Shown here: one piece after another, positions 43,561 to 52,905 of the stretch
Numbering within the stretch: position 1 is the stretch's first letter
How the letters are laid out: every line of letters begins with the position of its first letter
Assembly: GCF_029051685.1 (NCBI RefSeq)
Contig: NZ_JAACFT010000010.1
Span: forward strand, 62,001-126,000
Source of the DNA: Bradyrhizobium sp. CSA207
GTDB taxonomy: Bacteria > Pseudomonadota > Alphaproteobacteria > Rhizobiales > Xanthobacteraceae
Direction: 5' to 3'
DNA length: 64,000 nt
Made by a program: the position numbers and the translations under genes
Notes under the pieces: model-generated
What the model was told of the DNA's origin: nothing
Databases searched by the model: none
What the model saw: only the letters and a program-made list of their open reading frames with translations

Positions 43561-44643
43561 ATGCGCTGGACTACTTCCATTCCTGTTCTTGCTGCGGCCC
43601 TCACCGGCGGCGCGGCAATCGCCTATGGGGCCGGGTTCACACTGCCTGCCCCGCCAAAAATCGCGTTCCTGTATTTCATGGACAAGACCGACGGCGGCTG
43701 GACCCAGGCCTTCGAAGAGGCTCGCGTGAAGGTCGAAAAGTCGCTCGATCTGCAAATACCCTTCGTTGAGGGCGTGCCGGAAGTGGCAGGCCAGATTACG
43801 CCGGCGGCCGAACGTTTCATCCAGCGCGGCTACAATGTGATCATCGGCACCGCGTTCGGATATTCAGACACGTTCAAGGAGCTGTCGCTGAAATATCCGA
43901 AGGTCGCCTTCCTCAATGCGTCCGGCACCACCAACGGCTCGAACCTCGAATCCTTTTATGGCCGCACCTATGAGAGCCAGTATCTCTGCGGCATGGTGGC
44001 GGGCGGGATGTCCAAGACCGGCAAGCTCGGCTTCGTCGCCGCGCACCCGATCGGCCCGGTGAACTGGACCATCAATGCCTACGAAATGGGCGCTCAGAAG
44101 ATGAACCCCAAGGCGACTGTCACAGTGATCTTCACCGGAGCGTGGAACGATCCGGTCAAGGAACGCGCCGCGGCCAGCGCCATGGCTGACCAGGGTATCG
44201 ACGTCATCGGTCAGCACGTCGACACGCCGACGCCGCAGATCGTCGCCCAGGAGCGCGGCATCTACGGCACCGGACATCACCGCGATTTCCGTGAATTCGC
44301 GCCGAAAGCGACGCTGTGTTCGTCGGTCTGGACCTGGGACAGCTTCCTGTCGCCGGAACTGAAGAAGGTGGCGGCCGGCAATTGGGAGCCAAATCCATAT
44401 GGCGCCTTCCCCGGCATCAAGGAAGGCGGCACCGACATCGCCTGCTGTAACGCGGCGGTACCGAAAGACGTGGTCGACAAGGTGATGGCCGAGCGCGCCG
44501 CCATCATCGCTGGCAAGAAGATCTTCGCCGGCCCGATCAAGGACATCGCAGGCACTGAGCGGGTCGCGGCCAACGCCTCGCTGGATGATGGTGGGTTCTG
44601 GAAGATGGACTGGTACGTTCCAGGCGTCATTACCCAGAAATAG
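43561..44643 (+). CDS. BMP-family ABC importer, substrate-binding protein
   Basis: Periplasmic binding protein of the PnrA/Med (basic membrane protein) family, whose characterised members bind purine nucleosides and related bases. The 360-residue precursor has a signal peptide (cleavage after about residue 23, AYGA-GF), then PKIAFLYFMDKTDGGWTQAFEEA, YESQYLCGMVAGGMSKTGKLGFV and NGSNLESFYGRTYE. A GTG three bases upstream of the ATG is an alternative. It leads a four-gene importer (binding protein, double ATPase, two permeases) and is flanked by Mo hydroxylase modules on both sides, which fits uptake of a purine-like or pyrimidine-like compound (family knowledge plus inference). Confidence 0.92.
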   Translation: MRWTTSIPVLAAALTGGAAIAYGAGFTLPAPPKIAFLYFMDKTDGGWTQAFEEARVKVEKSLDLQIPFVEGVPEVAGQITPAAERFIQRGYNVIIGTAFGYSDTFKELSLKYPKVAFLNASGTTNGSNLESFYGRTYESQYLCGMVAGGMSKTGKLGFVAAHPIGPVNWTINAYEMGAQKMNPKATVTVIFTGAWNDPVKERAAASAMADQGIDVIGQHVDTPTPQIVAQERGIYGTGHHRDFREFAPKATLCSSVWTWDSFLSPELKKVAAGNWEPNPYGAFPGIKEGGTDIACCNAAVPKDVVDKVMAERAAIIAGKKIFAGPIKDIAGTERVAANASLDDGGFWKMDWYVPGVITQK

Positions 44644-44660
44644 GCTGGTCATATCAGCTG

Positions 44661-46163
44661 ATGGCATCCGCGCTGCAACTCGTCGGGATAAGAAAATCCT
44701 TCGACGGGGCCCTGGCTCTCGATGGCGCGTCCTTCGAGAGCCAGGCCGGCGAGGTGCATGCGCTGCTGGGCGAAAACGGCGCGGGGAAATCCTCGCTGAT
44801 GAACGTCGCGGCAGGGCTCTACGCTCCGGACGCCGGATCGATCTCGATCGCGGGCGCTCCGATCGCGCTGAGCGGCCCGGCGGCGGCGCGCCAGCACGGC
44901 ATTGGCATGGTGCATCAGCACTTCAAGCTGGTGAAACCATTCACGGTGGCCGAGAACGTGCTGCTGGCCAACCCGCAGCCGCATTTCGCCTCGGGCATCC
45001 GCAACATCCGCGCTGCGATCGAGAAGCAGGTCGGCGAACTCAAATTCTCCGTTGACCCCGACCGGCGCATCGACACCATGACGGTGGCCGAGCAACAGCA
45101 GGTCGAGATCGTCAAGGTGCTCGTCGGCGGCGTCAAGATTTTGATCCTCGACGAGCCGACGGCGGTTCTGACCGACGCGGAAGCGGTCGGGCTGCTCGAG
45201 ATCGTACAGCGGCTGGCGCGCTCCGGTACCGCGGTGGTGCTGGTGACGCACAAGCTGCAGGACGTGAAGCGTTTCGCCGACGCCGTGACCATCATGCGCG
45301 GCGGCAAGACGGTTGCAACGCTCGACCCGCGCCGATCGAGCGCGGAAGAGCTCACCGAACTGACGGTAGGCCGGACCTTGCCGCTGCCGGAGCGGACGCC
45401 GCACCAGGGCGGACCGACGAAGCTCAATGTCGGCGCCCTCTGCTACACGCGCGGCGACGGCCGCACGATGCTCAACAACACCAGCTTCCACGTTCGCGCC
45501 GGCGAGATCTACGGCATCGCCGGCGTCAGCGGCAATGGCCAGGCCGAACTCGCCGAAGCGCTGATTGGCGCAATCGAGCCGACCTCGGGCGAAATCTGGC
45601 TCGACGGCCGCGGCGACATCAGCCGTGCCAACCAGGCCAAGCGCCGCGAGGCGGCGATCGCTTCGATCCCCGCCGATCGCTACGCCTACGCGCTGGCGGG
45701 CAGCCTGCCGATCAGCGACAACCTCGCGGTCGCGCAGATCCGCGGCGGGCGCTACGGCGGCGTCATCAAGCTCGACCGCGCGGCGATGCGCCGTGACGCC
45801 AGCGCCGCGGTCAGGGACTACGACGTCCAGGGCGTTCGCAGCATCAACCAGAAAGCCTCACTCCTCTCCGGCGGCAACGCGCAGAAGCTCGTGATCGCGC
45901 GGGAATTCAGCCGCGAGCCCGAAGTCGTGGTCGCGCACAGCCCGAGCCGCGGGCTCGACGTCCGCGCCTGCGCGGCGGTGCATCAGCGCCTGATCGCCGC
46001 ACGCGAACAAGGTGCGGCCATCGTGCTGATCAGCGAGGACCTCGACGAGGTCTTGAGCCTGTCGGACCGCATCGGCGTCATGAGCAGAGGCGCCATTGTC
46101 GGCGAATTCGAATGTCCGGCGGATCGCCAGGCGATCGGCCGGGCTATGGTCGACCATGGATGA
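44661..46163 (+). CDS. BMP-type ABC importer, tandem ATP-binding protein
   Basis: Sugar/nucleoside-type ATPase with two nucleotide-binding domains in 500 residues. The first has Walker A GENGAGKSS (about 34-42) and Walker B LILDEPTAVLT; the second has the degenerate Walker A GVSGNGQAELAEAL (about 285), signature LSGGNAQK and a Walker-B region AHSPSRGLDV. This asymmetry is normal for the RbsA/NupA class, so it is not a defect. It starts 17 bases after the binding-protein gene and overlaps the first permease by eight bases. Confidence 0.93.
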   Translation: MASALQLVGIRKSFDGALALDGASFESQAGEVHALLGENGAGKSSLMNVAAGLYAPDAGSISIAGAPIALSGPAAARQHGIGMVHQHFKLVKPFTVAENVLLANPQPHFASGIRNIRAAIEKQVGELKFSVDPDRRIDTMTVAEQQQVEIVKVLVGGVKILILDEPTAVLTDAEAVGLLEIVQRLARSGTAVVLVTHKLQDVKRFADAVTIMRGGKTVATLDPRRSSAEELTELTVGRTLPLPERTPHQGGPTKLNVGALCYTRGDGRTMLNNTSFHVRAGEIYGIAGVSGNGQAELAEALIGAIEPTSGEIWLDGRGDISRANQAKRREAAIASIPADRYAYALAGSLPISDNLAVAQIRGGRYGGVIKLDRAAMRRDASAAVRDYDVQGVRSINQKASLLSGGNAQKLVIAREFSREPEVVVAHSPSRGLDVRACAAVHQRLIAAREQGAAIVLISEDLDEVLSLSDRIGVMSRGAIVGEFECPADRQAIGRAMVDHG

Positions 46164-47262
46164 TCTTTTACGCCGGGCGGATACCTTGATCCCTGCTGCT
46201 CCCTCCGCCTTCCGCGGCTTCGGCCGCCTCACCCTCGATGTGCGCCAGGATCTGCCCGCGTGGAAGCAGGCAGCCTTCGTCGGCTTGTCACTCGTCTTCG
46301 GGCTCGCAATTTCCGTCGCTATCCTCGCCGCAGCCGGCATCCCGCCGCTGACATTGGGAAACGAACTTGCCGGCGTGCTCACGGCTGAAAGCCTACGCGG
46401 CGTGCTGGTGCAAGCCGCGCCGCTGATCCTTGTCGGTCTCGGAGCCAGCCTTGCGTTTCGCATCGGGTTCTGGAACCTCGGCATCGAAGGCCAGATGATC
46501 TTTGGCGGAATCTTCGCCGCCGCGATCTCGATCTACGACGTCGGGCCACAGGCGACACGGCTGCTGCTGATGGGATCGGCCGCGGCGCTGGGCGGCGCAC
46601 TGTGGGTCTTGTTGGTGCTGTTCTTGAAGAACCGTTTCCGCGTCAACGAGATCATCGCGACGCTGCTGCTGAACTATGTCGCGATGTATTTCCTGTTTCA
46701 CCTACTCTACGGCGCCTGGCAGGACGCCAAGACCGCGTTCCCGCAATCTTCGCCGTTCCGCCCATTCGAGCGGCTGCGCGACATCGGTTATGGCATCAAT
46801 AGTGGCCTGTTGATCGCCATCGCCGGCGTATTGGCAGCCGGTTGGCTTATTCACCTCAGCCGCATCGGCTTCTACACCCGCTTCATCAGCGCCAATCCAC
46901 GCATGGCCAAGATCGTCGGTGTCCCCGTGCAGACGGCGACGATATGGATCATCGCGGCCTCCGGCGCCTGCTCCGGCCTTGCCGGTTTCGTCAACGTCGC
47001 GAGCCAGGAGGGCCGCCTGACCCAGTCGTTCTCGAACGGATATGTGTTTTCCGGCGTGCTGATCGCATTCCTCTCGCGCAACGATCCCATCGTCATAGCG
47101 GTGGTCGGTTTCCTGATCGCGGTGCTGTTCATCGCCGGACAGACGCTGCAGGTGTTCTACCAGATCCCGTTCACCATGGTGCAGATGATCGAGGCCATCA
47201 TCGTGATGGCGGTGGCCTCTTCCGAATTCATGATCCGTCACCGCATCCGCTGGCTCCGCTGA
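46156..47262 (+). CDS. BMP-type ABC importer, permease 1
   Basis: Inner-membrane subunit of 368 residues with about 8-10 hydrophobic segments, of the NupP/RbsC-like (BPD_transp_2) type; NLGIEGQMIFGGIFAAAI and RVNEIIATLLLNYVAMYFLF are the familiar family stretches. About 35 residues of charged N-terminal sequence precede the first segment. The ATG at 46156 overlaps the ATPase stop. In-frame codons upstream belong to the ATPase shadow. Confidence 0.9.
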   Translation: MDDLLRRADTLIPAAPSAFRGFGRLTLDVRQDLPAWKQAAFVGLSLVFGLAISVAILAAAGIPPLTLGNELAGVLTAESLRGVLVQAAPLILVGLGASLAFRIGFWNLGIEGQMIFGGIFAAAISIYDVGPQATRLLLMGSAAALGGALWVLLVLFLKNRFRVNEIIATLLLNYVAMYFLFHLLYGAWQDAKTAFPQSSPFRPFERLRDIGYGINSGLLIAIAGVLAAGWLIHLSRIGFYTRFISANPRMAKIVGVPVQTATIWIIAASGACSGLAGFVNVASQEGRLTQSFSNGYVFSGVLIAFLSRNDPIVIAVVGFLIAVLFIAGQTLQVFYQIPFTMVQMIEAIIVMAVASSEFMIRHRIRWLR

Positions 47263-47272
47263 AGGCATATCC

Positions 47273-48214
47273 GTGAACCTGGGCGACTTCCTGATCAATT
47301 GGCTTGCGAATGCTCCGGCCACCGCGGTGCCCTATGCGCTCGCCGCCCTCGGCCTGATCGTGGCGGAACGCTCCGGCGTGCTCAATCTCACCGCCGAGGG
47401 CCTGATGCTGATCGGCGCGCTGGTCGGCGCCGGGACCTCGCTTCTGTTCGTCGGCCATCCGGCGGTCGCGCTGCTCGCCGCGATGCTTGCCGCGAGCGTG
47501 GTCTCACTGCTGTTTGCGGTGCTGGTGGTGGTGCTGCGCATCAACCAAGTGATCGCGGGACTGTCGGTGGTGTTCTTCTGCCAGGGCCTGACCGGCCTGA
47601 TCGGCACGCTGGCGAAATGGCAGAACAAGCAATTGAGCGGGCTCGCACCGCTGAAGATCTGGCCGCTGTCGGAGATCCCGGTGATCGGCCGGCTGTTTTT
47701 CACCCAGGATCCCGTCGTCTATCTCACCATCCTGATCTTCATCGCGGTCAATTTCATCCTGTTCAAGACCATGCTCGGCTTGCGCATCCGCGCCGTCGGT
47801 GAAAATCCGGCTGCGGCGGATGCCGCCGGCGTCAGCGTCGCCCTGCATCGCATTCTCGCCATCGTCGCCGGCTCCTCGCTGATCGGACTCGCCGGCGGCT
47901 ACATCTCGGTGGTGAGCGTCAAGCTGTGGGTCACCGGCATGACCGGCGGCCGCGGCTGGATCGCGGTAGCGCTGGTGGTGTTCGCCCGCTGGGCGCCTTG
48001 GCCGGCGCTCGCGGGCGCGCTGCTGTTCGGCTGCATCGAGGCGCTGATCCCGCACATCGCCGCGGCCGGCATTCAGGTGCCGCAATATCTGATGCTGATG
48101 ACGCCATATCTCGCCACCATTGCCGTGATGATCTGGGTCGGCGCCAAGGACCGCCGCGGCAGCCAGGAGCCCGGCGCGCTCGGCCAGCCGCATGTGCGCG
48201 AGGAGCGGCGGTAG
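47273..48214 (+). CDS. BMP-type ABC importer, permease 2
   Basis: Second inner-membrane subunit, 313 residues, about eight membrane segments. AERSGVLNLTAEGLMLIGALVGA is the family signature near residue 35 and LRIRAVGENPAAADAAGVSV a cytosolic loop typical of these permeases. GTG start 11 bases after permease 1. It ends the operon and converges on Mo module 3 with a 58-base gap. Confidence 0.9.
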   Translation: MNLGDFLINWLANAPATAVPYALAALGLIVAERSGVLNLTAEGLMLIGALVGAGTSLLFVGHPAVALLAAMLAASVVSLLFAVLVVVLRINQVIAGLSVVFFCQGLTGLIGTLAKWQNKQLSGLAPLKIWPLSEIPVIGRLFFTQDPVVYLTILIFIAVNFILFKTMLGLRIRAVGENPAAADAAGVSVALHRILAIVAGSSLIGLAGGYISVVSVKLWVTGMTGGRGWIAVALVVFARWAPWPALAGALLFGCIEALIPHIAAAGIQVPQYLMLMTPYLATIAVMIWVGAKDRRGSQEPGALGQPHVREERR

Positions 48215-48240
48215 CCAATCGGGCCGGCGGGGCCACTATT

Positions 48241-48263
48241 GCTCCGCTCCGCAATGACGGAGC
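48241..48263. terminator. Possible bidirectional terminator stem in convergent gap
   Basis: GCTCCG (48241-48246) and CGGAGC (48258-48263) can pair around an 11-base loop in the 58-base gap between the convergent importer and Mo-subunit genes. The loop (CTCCGCAATGA) resembles part of the dispersed GCAATGA repeat seen at 20184-20263. No T-run is present, so termination is only suggested by position. Confidence 0.35.
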
Positions 48264-48272
48264 CTCGCCCGC

Positions 48273-50666
48273 TCAGTGTCCCGCCCGCTCCAGCACATCC
48301 GCGATCATGGTCGGCGACAGCGGCACCTGGTGAAACCTGAGGGCGCCAAACGGGCGTAGAGCGTCCTCAACGCCGGAGGCAATCACGGCACCGACCGCGA
48401 TGCAGCCGGCTTCGCCGACGCCCTTGACGCCGAGGGCGTTGAGCGGCGACGGCGTTTCCAGGTGCAGGATCGAGACATTGGGGATTTCGGTGGCGTACGG
48501 CACCAGAAAATCCATCAGGCTGGCGTTGGCGAGGTTGCCATCGGACTGGTAGTCGAGGTGCTCGTACAGCGCGCCGCCGATGCCTTGCGCGATACCGCCC
48601 ATGACCTGGCCCTCCACCAGCATCGGATTGATCATGTTGCCGCAATCATGAATGCAGACGTATTTCTTGATCTTGACGGTACACAGGCCGGGATCGACCT
48701 CGACGATCGCACCGTGCACACCATAGGCCCAGGTTGATTGCGACGGACTGTAATAGTCGGTCGCCTCCAGTCCCGGCGCCTCGCCTTCAGCGAGCGGCGG
48801 GCCGTCGTGCTTGCTGGCGGGCGCGAACTGCGTCGCGGCCTGGGCGGCCTTGTTGAAGGCATAACGTAATGGATTGCTGGCGGTGGCGATCGCGGCCAGT
48901 GGCACGAAGCGATTCGATCCCTTGATCCAGGCGGCGGAGTCGCGCAGTTCGATGCTGTCGATATCCGCATCCAGCATGTTGGCGGCCGCCTGCAGCACTT
49001 TCTTGCGCACGGTGGCGGCGGTCTTATGGATCGCATTGCCGCTGACGACCGCCGCGCGGCTGGCGAAAGTCGCAACTCCCCAGTCGAACGCCTTGGTGTC
49101 GCCCTCGACCACGATGACGTCCTGCGGAGAAACGCCGAGCTGGTCGGCGACGATCTGCGCAAACACAGTGTCATGCCCCTGGCCTTGCGTGCTGAGGCCA
49201 GTATTGACGTAGACCTTGCCGGTGATCGGGTGGATCTTCACATGGCCGCCTTCATAGGGACCAAGCCCGGTGCCTTCGACGTAGCAGGCAAGACCCAAGC
49301 CGAGATAGCGGCCGTCGGACAGGGCTTTTGCCTGCGCGACAGCGAAATTTTCCGCGCCGAGTTCGGTCGCGGCCATGGCCAGCGCCTTGCCGTACTGGCC
49401 GCTGTCGAGCGTCACCTTCAATCCGTCGGCGAATAGCAGGCCCTCGCGCGCGTAGGGAAACTGGTTGTCGGCGACCAGATTGCGGCGGCGAATCTCGAAA
49501 CGGTCAAGGCCCAGTTCCTGCGCCAGCTGGTCCATCGCGCGCTCGAGCGCGAAACAGGCCTGCGGCCGGCCGCAGCCGCGATACGGCGTCACCTGCACCG
49601 TCGGCGTATAGACCGCCTTGAACTCGACGAAGATGTTGGGGATTCGATAGGGACCGGCGATAGAGGTCGAGGCGACCTGCGCCACGGCAATGCCGTAGGG
49701 GATGAAGGCGCCCGTGTCGTGCAGGAAGAAATCACGCAAGCCGATGACTTCGCCCGACTTCAGCGCCGCCAGCTCGATGGTGTGGATCTGGGTTCGCTCC
49801 TGGGAGGAGCCGATGAAATTCTCGCGGCGGTCCTCGATGTATTTGACGGGGCGGCCGAGCTGCATCGCCGCCATCGGCACCAACAGCTCATCGGGATAGA
49901 ACAGCAGCACCTTCTGGCCAAAGCCGCCGCCGACATCGGGTGCGATGACGCGGACCTTGTCTTCGTCGAGCCCGAACACCGAAGCAAGCCCGCCGCGCAC
50001 CGAGATCGGCGCCTGCGTGCCGTCCCACACCGTCAGTTCTCCGGTGACCGCCTCCCATCGCGCGGCGACAGCCCGGCATTCCATCGGCGCCGCGGTCGAA
50101 CGATCGACCTGTACGGTGATCTTGGTGACGTGTTCCGCAGCGGCGAAGGCGCCGTCCGGATCGCCGCTGGTCTGGACGAAGTGGGCGGCGAGATTGTTCG
50201 GGATGGCGGCGTGCACGCGCGGCGCGCCATCGTCCAGCGCCTTCACGATGTCCATCTCGACCGGCAGTGGAGCGTAATCGACCTCGATCAGGGCGGCAGC
50301 GTCTTCCGCGATGTAACGGTCGACCGCCACCACCATCGCGATGGTCTGCCCGACATAATGCACGTCCCCCCGCGCCAGCGGCCGCTGGGTCTGCGGGTTG
50401 GTCATCGACGGATGCGGGATCAGGAGCGGCATCTCGACGTCGAGCGCGCCGATATCGTCGCAAGTGTAGATTGCGACCACGCCGGAACTGGCTTTTGCTG
50501 CCGCAGTGTCGATGGAATTGATCCGCGCCCGCGCGTGCGGGCTGCGCAGAAAGGCAACATGCAGCGCGTCCGGCAACGGAATGTCGTCGACGAAGGCGCC
50601 CTCGCCGCGCAACAATTTTGGATCGACGTTGCGCTCGATACGCGCGCCGAACATCCGTGTCGACAT
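48273..50666 (-). CDS. Mo hydroxylase large subunit (CoxL/XdhA-type), module 3
   Basis: Third molybdopterin subunit, 797 residues, with DVGGGFGQKVLLFYPDE, the active-site loop TPYRGCGRPQ (between modules 1 and 2 in sequence: YRGCGR), TGLSTQGQGHDTVF and C-terminal GVGEAG with catalytic Glu about 752. It also has a family insertion near HDGPPLAEGEAPGLEATDY. Unlike the others, it is separated by 60 bases from its iron-sulfur subunit. It starts at ATG 50666. Its operon carries an alpha/beta hydrolase, an oxygenase and deaminases upstream, suggesting a longer oxidation sequence. Confidence 0.92.
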   Translation of the reverse strand: MSTRMFGARIERNVDPKLLRGEGAFVDDIPLPDALHVAFLRSPHARARINSIDTAAAKASSGVVAIYTCDDIGALDVEMPLLIPHPSMTNPQTQRPLARGDVHYVGQTIAMVVAVDRYIAEDAAALIEVDYAPLPVEMDIVKALDDGAPRVHAAIPNNLAAHFVQTSGDPDGAFAAAEHVTKITVQVDRSTAAPMECRAVAARWEAVTGELTVWDGTQAPISVRGGLASVFGLDEDKVRVIAPDVGGGFGQKVLLFYPDELLVPMAAMQLGRPVKYIEDRRENFIGSSQERTQIHTIELAALKSGEVIGLRDFFLHDTGAFIPYGIAVAQVASTSIAGPYRIPNIFVEFKAVYTPTVQVTPYRGCGRPQACFALERAMDQLAQELGLDRFEIRRRNLVADNQFPYAREGLLFADGLKVTLDSGQYGKALAMAATELGAENFAVAQAKALSDGRYLGLGLACYVEGTGLGPYEGGHVKIHPITGKVYVNTGLSTQGQGHDTVFAQIVADQLGVSPQDVIVVEGDTKAFDWGVATFASRAAVVSGNAIHKTAATVRKKVLQAAANMLDADIDSIELRDSAAWIKGSNRFVPLAAIATASNPLRYAFNKAAQAATQFAPASKHDGPPLAEGEAPGLEATDYYSPSQSTWAYGVHGAIVEVDPGLCTVKIKKYVCIHDCGNMINPMLVEGQVMGGIAQGIGGALYEHLDYQSDGNLANASLMDFLVPYATEIPNVSILHLETPSPLNALGVKGVGEAGCIAVGAVIASGVEDALRPFGALRFHQVPLSPTMIADVLERAGH

Positions 50667-50726
50667 GCGTGGAGCCTCTCTATTTCGAAATGATCGTCTC
50701 AGAAAGCCGGTGCGCGCTTGTCCGGA

Positions 50727-51260
50727 TCATGCCGGTGTTTTCCCGAGTAATTCGGCCGCGCGGCGTACGGCCGCTATGATGTTGAGGTAGCCGGTGCAGC
50801 GGCAGAGATTGCCGGACAGCAATTCACGGATGCCGTCGTCGGAGAGATCGAGCGGCTCTTTTTCCTCGAAGCGGCCGAGAATGTTCATCACCATGCCGGG
50901 CGTGCAGTAGCCGCATTGCAGGCCGTGGCATTCCTTGAAGGCCTGCTGCACCGGATGCAGCGTACCATCGGCGGCAGCGACGGATTCGATGGTGCGGATG
51001 CTGTAGCCGTTGGCCTGCGCCGCCAGTGTCAGGCAGGATCGACCGGGCTTGCCGTCGATCAGCACGGTGCAGCAGCCGCACACGCCATGCTCGCAGCCGA
51101 CATGGGTGCCGGTCAGGCCGAGTTCATGGCGCAGAAAGTCGGACAGCAGCAGCCGCACGCTAACGCTGCGGCGAACAGCTTCGCCGTTGACGGTCAGGGC
51201 CACCTCGACCTGCGCATCGGCGGAGCGGTCGGCGATCGCGGGCTTGATCATGCGCGTCAT
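50727..51260 (-). CDS. Mo hydroxylase [2Fe-2S] subunit (CoxS-type), module 3
   Basis: Electron-transfer subunit of 177 residues, slightly long at the N-terminus (about 17 extra residues). Cysteines 56, 61, 64, 76 (GCEHGVCGCC...SC) and 116, 119, 153, 155 (CGYCTPG; NLCRCTGYL) hold the two clusters; an extra cysteine at 63 (GCC) is not a known ligand. ATG 51260; stop of the FAD subunit overlaps it by four bases. Confidence 0.94.
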   Translation of the reverse strand: MTRMIKPAIADRSADAQVEVALTVNGEAVRRSVSVRLLLSDFLRHELGLTGTHVGCEHGVCGCCTVLIDGKPGRSCLTLAAQANGYSIRTIESVAAADGTLHPVQQAFKECHGLQCGYCTPGMVMNILGRFEEKEPLDLSDDGIRELLSGNLCRCTGYLNIIAAVRRAAELLGKTPA

Positions 51261-52129
51261 GCCACAGTCTCCGCACGCTGCGCGGCCCTGGCGACCATTC
51301 GGCGGATCAGCGTTCCGAGCGCCCTGCGCCGGTAACTTTGTGAGACATTGGTGTCATCGGGCTGGGTCACGGCGACGAGCGAGGCCGCCACCGCCGCGTC
51401 GAGGTCGAGGGGGCCGAGCGTCGTTCCATTCAGGATCGTTTCGGCGTCTTTCAGCCGGATCGGCCGATCGGCAATGCCACAGGCCGCGATCCGCACGCCG
51501 GTGGCACGGCCGCTCCGATGCAGCGCGAGCACGCAGCCGACGCCGACGACCGCGTAATCGCCGTGCCGCCGCGTCACCTCGTCGAACGCCCAGCCTGCCC
51601 CAGCCGGCAGGAGCGGAAAGCGCGCCTCGACCACGATCTCATCGTGATTGCGCGCCGTGGTCAGGAACGACTGGAAGAATTTCTCGGCTGCGATCTCGCG
51701 CGAGCCGGATGGTCCCTGCGCGACCACGGAGCCACCGAGCAGCGCCAGCAGCAGCGGCATTTCGGCCGAGGGATCGGCGTGGCAGAGGCTGCCGACCACG
51801 GTGCCGCGGTTGCGGATCGGGATGTGGGCGACGTGCTGCATGACTTCCGCGATCAGGGGATTGGCACGCTTCACCTCTTCGTCGAGTTCGAACTCGCGGT
51901 GACGGACCATAGCCTTGACGATGATGGCGTCACTGCCGACTGCGATGCCGCGCAGGCCCTGGATATGCTGGATGTCCACCAGCAACGACGGATTGGCAGC
52001 GCGAAAATTCATCGCCGGCAGCAGTGTCTGCCCGCCGGCGAGCACCATTGCGTCAGGATCGCCGGCGAGCAGGCTGATCGCAGCTTCCAGGGTCGTTGGC
52101 GCCTCATAGCCGAAGATGGAGGGCTTCAT
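51257..52129 (-). CDS. Mo hydroxylase FAD-binding subunit (CoxM-type), module 3
   Basis: Medium subunit of 290 residues beginning MKPSIFGYEAPTTLEAAIS, with AGGQTLLPAMNFRAANP (about 32-48) and RNRGTVVGSLCHADPSAE (about 106-123). Motif details (TLL, VVGSL) differ from modules 1 and 2, in line with an independent lineage. It lies 9 bases after the alpha/beta hydrolase and is followed by the FeS subunit with an ATGA overlap. Confidence 0.93.
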   Translation of the reverse strand: MKPSIFGYEAPTTLEAAISLLAGDPDAMVLAGGQTLLPAMNFRAANPSLLVDIQHIQGLRGIAVGSDAIIVKAMVRHREFELDEEVKRANPLIAEVMQHVAHIPIRNRGTVVGSLCHADPSAEMPLLLALLGGSVVAQGPSGSREIAAEKFFQSFLTTARNHDEIVVEARFPLLPAGAGWAFDEVTRRHGDYAVVGVGCVLALHRSGRATGVRIAACGIADRPIRLKDAETILNGTTLGPLDLDAAVAASLVAVTQPDDTNVSQSYRRRALGTLIRRMVARAAQRAETVA

Positions 52130-52138
52130 CGCGTCACT

Positions 52139-52900
52139 TCACCTCGCATGTTCGGCGACCGCCGTCATGAACAGTGCAACCAGCGCGTCAGGGTCCGAAA
52201 GCTGCGGCGCATGATCGCTGTCGAGCCCGTAGACGGCGCGGCAGGGCGACATGGCCTGCATCTTCCGCTGCAGCGGCAGATGCACCGAGCGGTCCTCGCG
52301 CGCCTCGATATAGACGCGCGGCACGGTGCCGAAGCCGTCGGGCGAAAGTTTCAGCTGCGAGCGGCGGCCTCCCTCGGGCTGCGGCGTCAATCGGCGCGCG
52401 GCCGCCTCCGCCTGCACGCGGTCGGCCTTGTGGTAAAACACCTCGACGGCGGCGGCCGGATCGATGCTCGACAACAAGCCCGTGGCATCGTAGCTGACGC
52501 GCTTGTGCGCGCCGACCATCCACGGCTCCAGGTGCAATTCGTAGAACTGCAGCACCGACATCCCGTCCGGCAGCAGAAACGCCGCAAGGAAGATCGCAAG
52601 CGCGATCCGCTCGGGGCGCAATTCGCAGGCCTGGGCCGCCGCGGTGCCGCCCATGCTGTGGCCGACCATCACGATGGGGCCTTGGGTGGCGTCGATGATG
52701 TCGGCGACGTGGTCGGCGTAGCGTTCGAGATTGACCTCGGCAGCCGCCATCGCATGATGACCGTTGCCCGGCAGGTCGACGGCGATCGCATCGTGGCCCA
52801 GCGCGTTGAGCCGCGGCACGATGGTCTCCCAGGCCCAGGCGCCCTGCCAGGCGCCGTGGATCAGGATGAAGGTGAAGCGTGGCGAGGCGGCATCGGCCAT
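52139..52900 (-). CDS. Alpha/beta-hydrolase fold protein (methylketone/salicylate-esterase-like)
   Basis: Single-domain alpha/beta hydrolase of 253 residues. Ser 82 in VMVGHSMGGTAAA is the nucleophile; FILIHGAWQGAWAWETIVPRL (about 11-31) is the oxyanion and active-site entry typical of the plant methylesterase/hydroxynitrile-lyase-like bacterial group; YGLDSDHAPQLSDPDAL near 228 has the catalytic histidine. It may hydrolyse an ester, lactone or C-C bond. Start ATG 52900, five bases after the oxygenase stop, so the genes are co-transcribed. Substrate unknown. Confidence 0.88.
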   Translation of the reverse strand: MADAASPRFTFILIHGAWQGAWAWETIVPRLNALGHDAIAVDLPGNGHHAMAAAEVNLERYADHVADIIDATQGPIVMVGHSMGGTAAAQACELRPERIALAIFLAAFLLPDGMSVLQFYELHLEPWMVGAHKRVSYDATGLLSSIDPAAAVEVFYHKADRVQAEAAARRLTPQPEGGRRSQLKLSPDGFGTVPRVYIEAREDRSVHLPLQRKMQAMSPCRAVYGLDSDHAPQLSDPDALVALFMTAVAEHAR

Positions 52901-52905
52901 GGCGG

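Noticed and set aside
44661..46163. Degenerate second nucleotide-binding domain of the BMP-type ATPase as a mutation
   Set aside because: The GVSGNGQAE form of Walker A in the second half is normal for the RbsA/NupA class.
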